Shown: positions 29,238 to 38,481, counted from the first letter of the stretch. The stretch is 64,000 nt of DNA from Pseudomonas oryzihabitans (GCF_024652905.1 NZ_CP102428.1:4758001-4822000); one strand, 5' to 3'. Numbers and translations: made by a program. The notes: generated by a model from the letters alone, not told the origin.

Positions 29238-29945
29238 ATGAAACGGATATGTCTCGCCAGGTTGGCGCTCGTTGGCCTGCTGGCCGGCCTGGGTGGCTGT
29301 GCCAGCCTCGGTCCCAGCCACTACTACCAACTCGACGGCGGCAATGCGCGCGCGCCGGCGAGCAGCGAGCGTGGCCTTGCGGTGTGGATCGAAAGCCTGC
29401 AACTGGCCGACTACCTGCAGCGCGACGTGCTGCTGGAGCGCCAGCCCGATGGCAGTCTCAAGACCACGGGCGATCACTGGGCCGGACCGCTGAATGCCAA
29501 TGTGCGGCAATTGCTGCAGCGCCAACTCGCCAGCCGCCTGAACAGCGGTCGGGTGGTGGTGGGTGAGCAACCCGCCGGCTTCGATCCCCAGTATCGCGTG
29601 GAGCTGGTGGTGACCCGCCTCGATGCGGGCGATCAGGCACCTGCGGCACTGGATGCCAGCTGGCAGCTGCGCGATGGCCAGGGCCGCCTGCTGGATAGCG
29701 AAGTGGTCCATCTGCAGGCGCGTCATGCCGGCGACCGCGCAGCCCAGGTGCGGGCCCAGAGCGAGCTGCTGCAGCAACTGGCCGCACGCCTGGCCACCGA
29801 TCTCACCAAGGTCGCCCAGCGCGGCCGGCGTGGAACCGAGGTGGCGCGCAAGGAGCCGAAGAAACTCGTCGAAGAGGCCCAGGCCCGGCCGACGCTGCCA
29901 GCCGTGGTGCCCATTCGCACCGGCGCCGAGGTCTATCGCTTCTGA
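29238..29945 (+). CDS. PqiC/YmbA-type lipoprotein (ABC-transport auxiliary domain)
   Basis: A 235-residue outer-membrane lipoprotein candidate. Signal MKRICLARLALVGLLAGLGGCAS has the lipobox GLGGC. The mature domain has SHYYQLDGG, RGLAVWIESLQLADYLQRDV and DHWAGPLNANVRQLLQRQLA, which match PqiC (DUF330), a component of Mce-type intermembrane lipid transport. pqiA and pqiB are not adjacent, so it may serve a system encoded elsewhere. Beyond about residue 185 there is a charged extension (RGRRGTEVARKEPKKLVEEA). Confidence 0.82.
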   Translation: MKRICLARLALVGLLAGLGGCASLGPSHYYQLDGGNARAPASSERGLAVWIESLQLADYLQRDVLLERQPDGSLKTTGDHWAGPLNANVRQLLQRQLASRLNSGRVVVGEQPAGFDPQYRVELVVTRLDAGDQAPAALDASWQLRDGQGRLLDSEVVHLQARHAGDRAAQVRAQSELLQQLAARLATDLTKVAQRGRRGTEVARKEPKKLVEEAQARPTLPAVVPIRTGAEVYRF

Positions 29946-30033
29946 TCCGGTCGGGCTCCGCGCGTCGCCGCGCGGGAGCCTTCGGCGGCGCTCGATGTTC
30001 TATCCAGCAGGACCCTCAAGCCCTGGAGGTTGC

Positions 30034-30624
30034 ATGACGCTGCCCCTGTTTCCCCTGAACACCACCCTGTTTCCCGGTTGCCGCCTCGATCTGCAGCTGT
30101 TCGAAGCCCGTTATCTGGACATGCTCGGTCGTTGCCTCAAGCGGGGCAGCAGCTTTGGCGTGGTGACCATCCTCGAAGGCCACGAGACCGGTGCGGCGCC
30201 CAATCGCCTGGGCGCCTACGGCTGCGAGGCGCTGATCCGCGACTGGCAGCAGCAGAGCAACGGCCTCTTGGGCATCCGTATCGAAGGTGGCCGGCGCTTT
30301 CGCCTGCTGAGCCAGGAAGAACAGCCCGATCACCTGGTGGTGGGAGAGGTGGAGTGGCTCCCCGAAAGCGAGCCCCAGCCATTGCGCGATGGCGACGCCG
30401 ATCTCATGGCGCTGCTGGTGGCCCTGGCCCAGCATCCCATGGTCGCCAGCCTGGACATGGGCGGTGAAGTCGCCGACCGCCAGGCCCTGGGCTACCAGTT
30501 GGCCTACCTGCTGCCGTTCGAGGCCCACCTCAAGCTGGAATGGCTGGGCATGGGCGATCAGGGTCAGCGCCTGGCCGCTATCGACCGCCATCTGGTGGAT
30601 CTGCAAGGTGACTTCCAGGCTTGA
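30034..30624 (+). CDS. LON N-terminal substrate-binding-domain protein
   Basis: A 196-residue protein consisting of a Lon N-terminal (LAN/PUA-like) domain without the AAA or protease parts. It begins MTLPLFPLNTTLFPGCRLDL and continues QLFEARYLDMLGRCLKRGSS and GIRIEGGRRFRLL, all typical of stand-alone LonN proteins. Homologues are widespread in proteobacteria, and their role is unknown. ATG at 30034 has CTGGAGG seven bases upstream. A stem-loop follows at 30637–30668. Confidence 0.9.
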   Translation: MTLPLFPLNTTLFPGCRLDLQLFEARYLDMLGRCLKRGSSFGVVTILEGHETGAAPNRLGAYGCEALIRDWQQQSNGLLGIRIEGGRRFRLLSQEEQPDHLVVGEVEWLPESEPQPLRDGDADLMALLVALAQHPMVASLDMGGEVADRQALGYQLAYLLPFEAHLKLEWLGMGDQGQRLAAIDRHLVDLQGDFQA

Positions 30625-30636
30625 GGCCAAACGCCA

Positions 30637-30668
30637 GGCAAAAGAAAGCCCGCCGGGCAGGGCGGGCT
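30637..30668 (-). terminator. Rho-independent terminator for the PfpI gene (possibly bidirectional)
   Basis: AGCCCGCC (30647–30654) and GGCGGGCT (30661–30668) pair around six bases. Read on the minus strand the stem is followed by TTTCTTTTGCC. On the plus strand AAAA follows, so it best serves the minus-strand gene ending at 30754. A second inverted repeat, CTGGCACTTTG/CAAAGTGCCA, lies at about 30702–30743. Confidence 0.7.
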
Positions 30669-30753
30669 AAAAGTGCTTTGGGGGCACTCGATAAGACCCT
30701 GGCACTTTGCCATAAGTTCAGTCTTATGAGATCAAAGTGCCATTCTCCGAGGG

Positions 30754-31293
30754 TCAGCCTGCCAGCAGCTTGATGAACTCGCGATTGAAGGCTGGAATGT
30801 CGTCCGGCTTGCGGCTGCTCACCAGTTGACCGTCGACGATGACCTCCTGGTCCTGCCAGGTGGCGCCAGCGTTCTTGAGGTCGTCGATCAGCGAGGGCCA
30901 ACTGGTCAGGGTCTTGCCCTGCACCAGGCCGGCGGAGATCAGCAGCCAGGCGCCATGGCAGATGACGGCCACCGGCTTGCCGGCATCGGCGATCTGTTTG
31001 GTCAGCTGCTGGGCCTGCGCGTCGATGCGGATGGTGTCGGCATTGACCACACCACCGGGCAACAGCACGGCGTCGTAGTCACCGGCATTGGCTGCGGCGA
31101 AGGTGAGGTCGACCGGAAAGCTGTCGGCCGGCTCGGTGCCGTCCCATCCGCGCACCTCACCGCTCTCGGCGGAGATGATGTGGGTCTGGGCGCCGGCCTG
31201 TTCCAGGGCCTGCTTGGGGCCGGTGAGCTCGGCCTGTTCGAAGCCGTCGGTGACCAGGATGGCGATTTTCTTGCCGTTCAGGGATGTAACCAT
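30754..31293 (-). CDS. DJ-1/PfpI-family protein
   Basis: A 179-residue class I glutamine amidotransferase-like protein of the PfpI/YhbO group. The nucleophile Cys112 followed by His is in VAVICHGAWLLISAG; the acidic partner is in DGFEQAELTGP near residue 19–22; GGVVNADTIRIDAQAQQ precedes the elbow. Such proteins form oligomers and are described as proteases, glyoxalases or deglycases that repair carbonyl damage; the exact activity here is not known. It is monocistronic with a terminator downstream. Confidence 0.93.
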   Translation of the reverse strand: MVTSLNGKKIAILVTDGFEQAELTGPKQALEQAGAQTHIISAESGEVRGWDGTEPADSFPVDLTFAAANAGDYDAVLLPGGVVNADTIRIDAQAQQLTKQIADAGKPVAVICHGAWLLISAGLVQGKTLTSWPSLIDDLKNAGATWQDQEVIVDGQLVSSRKPDDIPAFNREFIKLLAG

Positions 31294-31450
31294 GGTTGCG
31301 GATACCTCGATTGGAATTCGGTCGGGCTAGCCTTTTGCCAGCGCTCCTAAATCCGTCTCGCTTTACCCCTCTGAAGTTCCTTCGTCGCGCCCGATGGCAT
31401 CGGCGCACGGCGCGGAGTAAATTTGCGACATCCATCGCAGAGTAGTCCCC

Positions 31451-32338
31451 ATGTCCCAAGCGTCCCCTCAGCTGACCGAGGAGCAGATCCGTCAGGCTCT
31501 GCAAGGCATCAGCATTCCGCCGCAGCCGCAGATCATGGTGGATCTGCAGCTCGAACAACTCATGCCCAGCCCCGATCTCAAGGTCATCTCCCGCTTGATC
31601 GGTCAGGACCCGGGGCTGTCGGGCGCCCTGCTCAAGCTGGTGAACTCGCCGTATTTCGGCCTCAGCAATCGCATCACCTCGATCCAGCGCGCGGTCAATC
31701 TGCTGGGCAGCCAGTCGGTCATCAACCTGATCAACGCCCAGTCGATCAAGGGCGAGCTCACCGACGAGACCATCGTCATCCTCAACCGCTTCTGGGACAC
31801 CGCCCAAGACGTGGCCGAGACCTGCCTGAGCCTGGCCAAGAAGACCGGCTACCCGACACCGGACGAGGCCTATGCCCTGGGCCTGTTCCACAACTGTGGC
31901 ATCCCGCTGATGCTCAAGCGCTTCCCCAACTACATGGCGGTGCTGGAAGAGGCCTATGCCAGCGTCAACGAGCAGGTGCGGGTGGTGGACGTGGAGAACC
32001 GGATATTCAACACCAATCACGCCGTGGTGGGCTATTTCATCTCCCGCTCCTGGCGCCTGCCGGAGCACGTCGGCCAGGCCATCGCCAATCACCACAACGC
32101 CCAGTCGGTCTTCGACGAGGACTCGACCACCGATATCCAGATCAAGAATCTGCTGGCCCTGCTGAAGATGGCCGAGCACATCTGTGGCTGCTATCGCGCC
32201 CTGGGCGGCCAGGACGAGGATCACGAGTGGCAGGCCATCGCCCCGCGGGTGCTGGATCACGTCGGCCTGTCCGAGTACGACTTCGAGTCGCTCAAGGAGA
32301 CCATCCTTGAGATGGGCAGCGGTCGGATCAATTACTAG
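31451..32338 (+). CDS. HDOD-domain protein
   Basis: A 295-residue cytoplasmic protein dominated by an HDOD domain (about residues 25–225). Key stretches are VISRLIGQDPGLSGALLKLV, NSPYFGLSNRITSIQRAVNL and LGLFHNCGIPLMLKRFP, with VDVENRIFNTNHAVVGYFIS later. HDOD proteins lack a full HD phosphohydrolase site and act in signalling and regulation, often with chemotaxis or c-di-GMP systems. No partner gene is adjacent. Its stop codon is the left edge of a MITE-like element. Confidence 0.9.
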   Translation: MSQASPQLTEEQIRQALQGISIPPQPQIMVDLQLEQLMPSPDLKVISRLIGQDPGLSGALLKLVNSPYFGLSNRITSIQRAVNLLGSQSVINLINAQSIKGELTDETIVILNRFWDTAQDVAETCLSLAKKTGYPTPDEAYALGLFHNCGIPLMLKRFPNYMAVLEEAYASVNEQVRVVDVENRIFNTNHAVVGYFISRSWRLPEHVGQAIANHHNAQSVFDEDSTTDIQIKNLLALLKMAEHICGCYRALGGQDEDHEWQAIAPRVLDHVGLSEYDFESLKETILEMGSGRINY

Positions 32339-32476
32339 ATTTGGTTAAAAGGGCCTGCGCTCGGCCAGGCGGCGTTGAAAACCAGCTCGGAATGCTCATT
32401 TACCCTTTGTAAACTCCGCTTCCTCGCTGTTTTTCGCCTTGCCTGACCTTCGCTCGGCGCCTTTTAAGCCAAATCT
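32337..32476. repeat. 140-bp MITE-like palindromic element, copy 1
   Basis: The ends AGATTTGGTTAAAAGG and CCTTTTAAGCCAAATCT are inverted repeats with one mismatch/indel. The inside contains CCTGCGCTCGGCCAGGCGGC, AATGCTCATTTACC, GTAAACTC and CTTGCCTGACCTTCGCTCGG, which recur in the element at 41107–41293 (opposite strand). The left edge overlaps the HDOD stop codon. It carries no coding potential. Confidence 0.8.
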
Positions 32477-32500
32477 CTGGAATAAGCCTCCTGGATCCTC

Positions 32501-33313
32501 ATGCCCGAATTACCTGAAGTCGAAACCACTCGCCGGGGCATCGCGCCCCATGTCGTCGGTCAGCGCGTGCGCCGGGTCATCGTCCGCGATGGCCGGCTGC
32601 GCTGGCCGGTACCCGAGGACCTGGATGTGCGCCTGTCCGGGCAGCGCATCGAGGCCGTCGAGCGACGGGCCAAGTACCTGCTGATCCGCGCCGAGAGCGG
32701 CACCCTGATCGGTCACCTGGGCATGTCCGGCAGCCTGCGCCTGGTGCCGGCCGACCAGCCGCCGGCCAAGCACGAGCACGTCGACATCGAGCTGGAATCC
32801 GGGCTGTCGCTGCGCTACACCGATCCCCGGCGCTTCGGTGCGTTGCTCTGGACCCAGGATCCCCACGCCCATGTGCTGCTCAGCAAGCTGGGCCCTGAGC
32901 CCCTGACCGAGGCCTTCGACGGCGGTCGGCTGTTCGAGCTGTCGCGCGGACGCAGCATGGCGGTCAAGCCCTTCATCATGGACAACGCCGTAGTGGTGGG
33001 AGTAGGCAACATCTACGCCGCCGAGGCACTGTTCGCCGCCGGCATCGATCCCCGCCGGGCGGCCGGCAGTGTGTCCCGGGCGCGCTACGAGCGCCTGGCC
33101 GAAGAGATCAAGAAGGTGTTGGCGCGCTCCATCGAGAGTGGCGGCACCACCCTGCGCGACTTCATCGGCGGCGACGGCGCGCCGGGCTATTTCAAGCAGG
33201 AGCTGTTCGTCTACGGCCGCAAGGGCGAATTCTGCAAGGTCTGCGGGACTGGCCTGCAAGAGATCCGCCTGGGCCAGCGCGCCAGCGTCTATTGCCGGAA
33301 GTGCCAGCGATGA
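32501..33313 (+). CDS. mutM: Formamidopyrimidine-DNA glycosylase
   Basis: A 270-residue base-excision repair enzyme that removes 8-oxoguanine and Fapy lesions and nicks the strand. Pro2 and Glu3 in [13 protein letters not shown] are the catalytic N-terminus; Lys57-type RRAKYLLI and [10 protein letters not shown] follow; [20 protein letters not shown] is the helix–two-turn–helix; the zinc finger is [12 protein letters not shown]...YCRKC at the C-terminus. Length is normal. Its stop overlaps the start of the cytochrome gene by four bases. Confidence 0.98.
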   Translation: MPELPEVETTRRGIAPHVVGQRVRRVIVRDGRLRWPVPEDLDVRLSGQRIEAVERRAKYLLIRAESGTLIGHLGMSGSLRLVPADQPPAKHEHVDIELESGLSLRYTDPRRFGALLWTQDPHAHVLLSKLGPEPLTEAFDGGRLFELSRGRSMAVKPFIMDNAVVVGVGNIYAAEALFAAGIDPRRAAGSVSRARYERLAEEIKKVLARSIESGGTTLRDFIGGDGAPGYFKQELFVYGRKGEFCKVCGTGLQEIRLGQRASVYCRKCQR

Positions 33314-33684
33314 AGGGCCTGGCTGGGCTGGCCGTGCTGGCATTGCTCAGTGGTGAACTGGCCTGGGCCGATGCCGACAACGGCCGCAATCTCTTCCTGC
33401 GGCGCTGCCACAACTGCCATTCGGTGGGGCCCGGCGCCCAGTCCGGCTTCGGCCCCCAGCTCAACGACCTCTTCGGCCGCCAGGCCGGCAGTCTGGCCGG
33501 CTACAACTACTCCGAAGCCATGCGCCAGGCCGGTTTCGCCTGGGATCGCGAGGCCCTGGCGGCCTTTCTGCGTGATCCCGAGCAGAAGGTGCCAGGCACC
33601 AAGATGAGATTCTGGGGCATCGGTGACGCCGAGGATCTAGGCGACATCGCCGACTACCTGCAGACCCAGCATCACGCGCCCTAG
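33310..33684 (+). CDS. Periplasmic class I c-type cytochrome
   Basis: A 124-residue exported cytochrome c. The signal [20 protein letters not shown] is followed by [20 protein letters not shown]; Cys33 and Cys36 bind haem, His37 is the proximal ligand and Met99 in [10 protein letters not shown] the distal one. The fold and [20 protein letters not shown] fit the mitochondrial/cytochrome c2-like type. It is translationally coupled to mutM through an ATGA overlap; no oxidase or dehydrogenase partner is nearby, so its redox partner is unknown. Confidence 0.93.
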   Translation: MKGLAGLAVLALLSGELAWADADNGRNLFLRRCHNCHSVGPGAQSGFGPQLNDLFGRQAGSLAGYNYSEAMRQAGFAWDREALAAFLRDPEQKVPGTKMRFWGIGDAEDLGDIADYLQTQHHAP

Positions 33685-33692
33685 ACCCTGTC

Positions 33693-35219
33693 CTAGTGGT
33701 CGCCACCGCCGGCCCCCGGCTTGGCCGCGAAGGGCGGCTTGGCCAGCCAGATGATCAGGAACAGCCCCATGAAGATCCAGCCGAGCAGGGTAAAGTAGTC
33801 CACCGTGGAGAGCATGTAGGCCTGACCTTCCACCACCTTGTCCAACTGCGCATAGGCCTGCTGCGATGGCCCGCCGAGGGCGTCCAGGTAGTGTTGGGTG
33901 GCCGAGCTGTAGACGGTGACGTCCTCGGTCAGCTGGGCATGGTGATGGATGGCGCGACGCTGCCACAACCAGGTGGTCAGGGACGAGGCGAAGCTGCCGC
34001 CCAGCACTCGCAGGAAGGTCGCCAGGCCGCCGCCATCCGCCAGTTCCGACGGCTTGAGGCTGGACAGCAGGATGCTGGTGGTGGGCATGAAGAACAGCGC
34101 CACGCCCAGGCCCATGAAGGTCTGTACCTCGGCGATGTGGCGATAGTCCACCTCGTTGTTGAAGGTGGCGCGCATGAAGCACGACGCCCCGATCACCAGG
34201 AAGGAGCCTCCGGCCAGCAGGCGCAGGTCGGTCTTGTGCGCGAACTTCCCTACCAGCGGCGAGAGGATGACCGGCAGGATGCCGATGGGCGCCGCGGCCA
34301 GGCCCGCCCACACCGGGGTGTAGCCGAGCTGGGTCTGCAGCCACTGGGGCAGCAGCAGGTTGATGCCGAAGAAGCCCGAATAGCCCAGCACCAGCGCCAG
34401 GGTGCCGAAGCTGAAGTTGCGATAGCGGAACAGCCGCAGGTTGACGATGGGATGCTTGTCGGTCAGCTCCCAGATCACCAGGGCGGTGAGGGCCACGGCG
34501 GAAAAGGCCGCGCCCAGGCAGATCAGGTTGGATTCGAACCAGTCCAGGTCGTTGCCCTTGTCCAGCACCACCTGCAATACGCCCACACCCAGCACCAGGA
34601 GGATCAGCCCGACATAGTCGATGGGCTGGTGCACCAGCTTTTCCGGCTTCTTGCCCAGCTGGCTCCAGACCACCAGGGTGGCAAAGATGCCGATGGGAAT
34701 GTTGATGAAGAAGATCCACGGCCAGCTGTAGTTGTCGGTGATCCAGCCGCCGGCGATGGGGCCGATGATGGGCGCCACCACCGTCACCATGGCCAGTAGC
34801 GCCAGGGCCATGCCGCGCTTGGCCGCTGGAAAGATCGCCAGCAGCAAGGTCTGAGCCATGGGGTAGAGGGGGCCAGCGACGAAACCCTGCATGGCGCGGA
34901 AGATCACCAGCTCCGGCATGGAGGTTGCGATACCGCAGAGGAAAGAGGTGATGACGAAGAGCACCACGGCGGCCATGAACAGCTTGACCTCGCCGAAGCG
35001 GCGCGCCATCCAGCCGGTCAGCGGCAGGGCGATGGCGTTGCTCACGGCAAAGGCGGTGATGACCCAGGTGCCCTGTTCCGAACTCACCCCGAGGTTGCCG
35101 GAAATGGTGGTCAGGGCGACGTTGGCGATGGTGGTGTCGAGCACCTGCATGAAGGTGGCCAGGGACAGGCCCACCGTGGCGAGCAGCAGGCTCGCCGGGC
35201 GAAAGGCGTTATCGCTCAT
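33693..35219 (-). CDS. emrB: DHA2-family MFS multidrug transporter (EmrB-like)
   Basis: A 508-residue inner-membrane drug/proton antiporter with fourteen predicted helices. Signatures include SLATFMQVLDTTIANVALTT, ISGNLGVSSEQGTWVITAFA, GWMARRFGEVKLF, MQGFVAGPLYPMAQTLLL and GPIAGGWITDNYSWPWIFFI. It is the last gene of the operon marR–OMF–MFP–DHA2 and would pump lipophilic compounds through the tripartite complex formed with the two preceding genes. 54 bp separate it from the adaptor gene. Confidence 0.95.
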   Translation of the reverse strand: MSDNAFRPASLLLATVGLSLATFMQVLDTTIANVALTTISGNLGVSSEQGTWVITAFAVSNAIALPLTGWMARRFGEVKLFMAAVVLFVITSFLCGIATSMPELVIFRAMQGFVAGPLYPMAQTLLLAIFPAAKRGMALALLAMVTVVAPIIGPIAGGWITDNYSWPWIFFINIPIGIFATLVVWSQLGKKPEKLVHQPIDYVGLILLVLGVGVLQVVLDKGNDLDWFESNLICLGAAFSAVALTALVIWELTDKHPIVNLRLFRYRNFSFGTLALVLGYSGFFGINLLLPQWLQTQLGYTPVWAGLAAAPIGILPVILSPLVGKFAHKTDLRLLAGGSFLVIGASCFMRATFNNEVDYRHIAEVQTFMGLGVALFFMPTTSILLSSLKPSELADGGGLATFLRVLGGSFASSLTTWLWQRRAIHHHAQLTEDVTVYSSATQHYLDALGGPSQQAYAQLDKVVEGQAYMLSTVDYFTLLGWIFMGLFLIIWLAKPPFAAKPGAGGGDH

Positions 35220-35273
35220 GACGGATTACCAGAAGGGGTGGACGGGGAGGCTCGCTGGGAGCCTCCTTGGCTG

Positions 35274-36485
35274 TCAGCGCTTGGCTACACCGGCGGCGCG
35301 GGCGGCTGGACCGTTGTTGTGGACGATCTGCTGGATCAGCTGATCGGCCTCGGCCAGCTGGTGATCGTAGACATCGGTGCTGTAGCGCGGCTGCTGCGGC
35401 GTGGTGGTGGGCAGGCGGGCGCCGTCCTGGTCGTGCAGGTCGACGTCGACCACGGTCGACAGGCCGATGCGCAGCGGGTGCTTGTCCAGGTTGTCGCCTT
35501 CCAGGCGGATCCGCACGGGCAGGCGCTGGACGATCTTGATCCAGTTACCGGTGGCGTTCTGCGCCGGCAGGAGCGAGAAAGCACTGCCGGTACCCACGCC
35601 CAGGCTTTCCACCACGCCACGATAGCGCACGTCGTCGCCATAGAGATCGGAATGGATTTCCACCGGCTGGCCGATGCGCATCTCGGCGAGCTGGGTTTCC
35701 TTGAAGTTGGCGTCGATCCAGATCTGGTCCAGAGGCACCACGGCCATCAGCGCCGCACCGGGCTGCACGCGACTGCCGACCTGCACCGAGCGCTTGGCGA
35801 CATAGCCGCTGACCGGCGCCACCAGGGTGCTGCGGGCATGGTTCAGATAGGCCTGGCGCAGCTGGGCGGCGGCGGCCTTGACGTCCGGGTGCGAGGCGAT
35901 CTCGGTGTCGTCCACCAGCGCCTGGTTGGTGTCCAGTTGCTGCTGCGCGGAAGTCAGGGAGCTCTGCGCCGACACCAGGGTGTCACGGGCGTGGGCCAGT
36001 TCTTCCTTGGAGATGGCGCCGCCCTTGGCCAGCTGCTGGCGGCGGGCGTAGTCGGCGCGGGCCCGTTCGACCTCGACACGCCGGGCGGCCACCTGGGCCT
36101 TGTAGCTGTCGACGTTGCTGTACAGGCCGCGCACCTGGCGCACGGTCTTGGCCAGGTTGGCCTCGGCGCTCTGCTGGGACACGGCGGTGTCGCTGGGATC
36201 GAATTCCACCAGCGGCTGGCCCTGACGAACGTAGTCGCCATCGTCCACGGCGATGCGGGTCACGGTGCCGACGACCTGGGGCGTGATCTGCACCAGGTTG
36301 CCGTTGACGTAGGCGTCGTCGGTGCTGGCATGGAAGCGGCCATAGAACAGGTGGTAGCAGTAGACGCCCACGCCGGCCAGGATCACCACCAGCAGCAGGA
36401 GCAGCAGGAAGAGTTTGCGTTTGCCGGAGCGCTGCGGCTTCTGCTCCTGGGCATTGTCGTTGGGGGTTGCGGCGGAATCGGCCAT
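35274..36485 (-). CDS. emrA: HlyD/EmrA-type periplasmic adaptor (membrane fusion protein)
   Basis: A 403-residue adaptor. An N-terminal cytoplasmic tail (MADSAATPNDNAQEQKPQRS) leads to one transmembrane helix (KLFLLLLLLVVILAGVGVYC), then a biotinyl-lipoyl domain (DDAYVNGNLVQITPQVVGTV), a long coiled-coil hairpin at about residues 105–200, and the second lipoyl half (STLVAPVSGYVAKRSVQVGS). It links the DHA2 pump to the outer-membrane channel. I start at the ATG at 36485, since the 25-residue longer form is Arg-rich and lacks a ribosome site. Confidence 0.94.
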   Translation of the reverse strand: MADSAATPNDNAQEQKPQRSGKRKLFLLLLLLVVILAGVGVYCYHLFYGRFHASTDDAYVNGNLVQITPQVVGTVTRIAVDDGDYVRQGQPLVEFDPSDTAVSQQSAEANLAKTVRQVRGLYSNVDSYKAQVAARRVEVERARADYARRQQLAKGGAISKEELAHARDTLVSAQSSLTSAQQQLDTNQALVDDTEIASHPDVKAAAAQLRQAYLNHARSTLVAPVSGYVAKRSVQVGSRVQPGAALMAVVPLDQIWIDANFKETQLAEMRIGQPVEIHSDLYGDDVRYRGVVESLGVGTGSAFSLLPAQNATGNWIKIVQRLPVRIRLEGDNLDKHPLRIGLSTVVDVDLHDQDGARLPTTTPQQPRYSTDVYDHQLAEADQLIQQIVHNNGPAARAAGVAKR

Positions 36486-36501
36486 GGTCGGGCTCTCGGT
36501 A

Positions 36502-37956
36502 TCAGTGTGTGGCCGCGGCGGCGGGCGCCGGCGGCAGTGTGGACGGTTGGAAGCCGCCACCCAGGGCCTGCATCAGCAGCACGCCGCTGTCGATGCGATC
36601 GGCCTGGAGGCTGGCCAGCTGGCGCTCGGCCTGCAGCAACTGCTGCTCGACGGTCAGGGCGTCGAGGTAGTTGCCGATGCCGGCGCCATAGCGCTGCATG
36701 GCGATGTCGAAGGAGCTCTTGGCGATGTCGCGGGCCCGTTGCTGCTCGACGATCTGCTGGTCCAGCGAGCGCTGGCGGGTGATGGCGTCGGCGATGTCGC
36801 CCAGCGCCTGCACCAGGGTCTGGTTGTACTGGGCCACCGCGAGGTCATAGTCGGCATCGCGGCTGGCGAGATCGGAGCGACGGCGACCGCCATCGAAGAT
36901 CGGCAGGGACAGCGCCGGACCCACGTTGAAGAAGCGCGCCGGACCGCCGAACAGGGCATCGCCGAGGATGGCCTTGCTGCCGGCGGCCACGGTCAGGTTG
37001 AGGTTGGGATAGAAGTTGGTCTTGCTGGCGGCGATGTCCTTGCTCGCGGCCTCCACCCGCCAGCGGGCGGCGATCAGGTCCGGGCGGCGACCGGCCAGTT
37101 CGGCGGGCAGCTGGCCGGGCAGATTCACCGCGGCAGGGGCGATCAGCTTGGGTCGGGGAATCTCGGCGCCGCGGTCGGGCCCCTTGCCCAGCAGTACGGC
37201 GAGGCGGATCTGCGCCGTACGCACCTGCTGTTCGGCGGCGGTGTGGGCCGCGGCGGAGCTGGCCTCCAAGCTCTGGGTCTGCTGCAACTGGTAGTCGCTG
37301 TCGAGGCCGGCGTCCACCCGGCGCTGGGCCAGGTCGAGCATGCCGCGGGTACGCTCCAGGTCCTGCTGAGCCACGTCCATATTGGCATAGGCCAGGCCGA
37401 GCTGGTTGTAGGCGCGGCTGACGTCGGCGGCCAGCGTCAGGCGGGCGGCCTGGCGATCCACCTCGCCGGCGCGGGCGCGACCGAGCGCAGCTTCCCAGGC
37501 GGCGCGCTGGCCACCCCAGAGATCGAAGCTGTAGCTGCCGCTCACATCGAACTGGCGCAGGGTGCTGTAGCGCTCGCCCTGGCCGACGGGGTCATCCGGC
37601 CGTGCCAGGCGCGAGCGGGTCACGCCGCCGTTGGCGTCGATCTGTGGATAGCGATCGGCATCGGCGGCGAGCACGGCGGCATCGGCCTGGCGGCTGCGCG
37701 CATCGGCTTCCTGCAGCGAGGGGCTGTCGCGCAGGGCCTCGCGGATCAGGTTGTCGAGTTGCGGATCGCCCAGCCGGGTCCACCAGTCGGCGCTCGGCCA
37801 CTGGGCGGGAGAGAGGCGATCGCTGGCAAAGGTGGCGTCGCCCTTGAGCGTCGCCGGATCCACGGCGCGTCCCTGGGTGTGCAACCCCTCGGACGACACG
37901 CAGCCGGCCAGCAGCAGGGCGGCGCAGAGGGCGGTCAACGGCAGGCGAAAGGTCAT
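36502..37956 (-). CDS. NodT-family outer-membrane efflux lipoprotein
   Basis: A 484-residue outer-membrane factor. The signal MTFRLPLTALCAALLLAGCVS has the lipobox LLAGC, so the protein is lipid-anchored as in OprM. Two OEP repeats are present: LIREALRDSPSLQEADARSR in the first and GQLPAELAGRRPDLIAARWR in the second, with ALSLPIFDGGRRRSDLASRD and YLDALTVEQQLLQAERQLAS. It forms the exit duct for the EmrAB-like pump. The marR stop lies three bases upstream, showing tight operon structure. Confidence 0.94.
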   Translation of the reverse strand: MTFRLPLTALCAALLLAGCVSSEGLHTQGRAVDPATLKGDATFASDRLSPAQWPSADWWTRLGDPQLDNLIREALRDSPSLQEADARSRQADAAVLAADADRYPQIDANGGVTRSRLARPDDPVGQGERYSTLRQFDVSGSYSFDLWGGQRAAWEAALGRARAGEVDRQAARLTLAADVSRAYNQLGLAYANMDVAQQDLERTRGMLDLAQRRVDAGLDSDYQLQQTQSLEASSAAAHTAAEQQVRTAQIRLAVLLGKGPDRGAEIPRPKLIAPAAVNLPGQLPAELAGRRPDLIAARWRVEAASKDIAASKTNFYPNLNLTVAAGSKAILGDALFGGPARFFNVGPALSLPIFDGGRRRSDLASRDADYDLAVAQYNQTLVQALGDIADAITRQRSLDQQIVEQQRARDIAKSSFDIAMQRYGAGIGNYLDALTVEQQLLQAERQLASLQADRIDSGVLLMQALGGGFQPSTLPPAPAAAATH

Positions 37957-37959
37957 GGG

Positions 37960-38430
37960 TCAGAGGTCTCCAGAGGTCTCCGGCAGCAGGCCGGAGGGGC
38001 TGAGCAGGCGGCGCAGCAGGCGTTCGAGGTCATCCAGCTCTTGGCGATCCAGGCAGTGGGTGAGGTCATTGAGGGCATCCACGCCGATCTGCATGAGTTC
38101 ACTGCTCAGGGCCTGACCCTGGGCGGTCAACTCCAGCCGCACCTGGCGGCGATCGCTCAGGCTGCGCACCCGGCGCAGCAGGCCCTTGGCTTCCAGGCGA
38201 TCGAGCATGCGGGTCATGGCGCCGCTGTCGAGGGACAGGCAACGACTGAGTTCGGCGGGGGTGTCGGTCTGGTCGCGAGCTAGCAGCAGCAGCACCTTGA
38301 ACTGGGCAGCGGTGATGTCGTAAGGCGCCAGGTGGCTGTCCAGCACGCGATCCTTGTATTGGTTCGCCAGGTGGATCAGATGACCTACGGAGTTGCGCAA
38401 TGGAAAGTTGCTACGGTCGAAATGTGACAT
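37960..38430 (-). CDS. MarR-family transcriptional regulator
   Basis: A 156-residue winged-helix regulator. It begins MSHFDRSNFPLRNSVGHLIH; the HTH is DTPAELSRCLSLDSGAMTRMLDRLE (given here only by its ends: DTPAEL to MLDRLE), and the wing is LLRRVRSLSDRRQVRLELTA. It is the first gene of the efflux operon and is probably an autorepressor relieved by pump substrates, like EmrR. Two TGCCYAGGCA palindromes lie just upstream. I use the ATG at 38430; an upstream in-frame ATG at 38460 would overlap the operator. Confidence 0.93.
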   Translation of the reverse strand: MSHFDRSNFPLRNSVGHLIHLANQYKDRVLDSHLAPYDITAAQFKVLLLLARDQTDTPAELSRCLSLDSGAMTRMLDRLEAKGLLRRVRSLSDRRQVRLELTAQGQALSSELMQIGVDALNDLTHCLDRQELDDLERLLRRLLSPSGLLPETSGDL

Positions 38431-38436
38431 TGCAGT

Positions 38437-38481
38437 ATCTGCCCAGGCAATCAAGCGCATCCAGAATACTGCCTAGGCAGT
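38437..38481. promoter_or_regulatory. Pair of MarR operator candidates (TGCCYAGGCA) in the marR–hydrolase intergenic region
   Basis: TGCCCAGGCA is at 38440–38449 and TGCCTAGGCA at 38470–38479, 30 bp apart centre to centre (about three helical turns). The second is part of a perfect 14-bp palindrome ACTGCCTAGGCAGT (38468–38481). They flank the probable start region of the marR operon and lie upstream of the divergent hydrolase. Confidence 0.7.
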
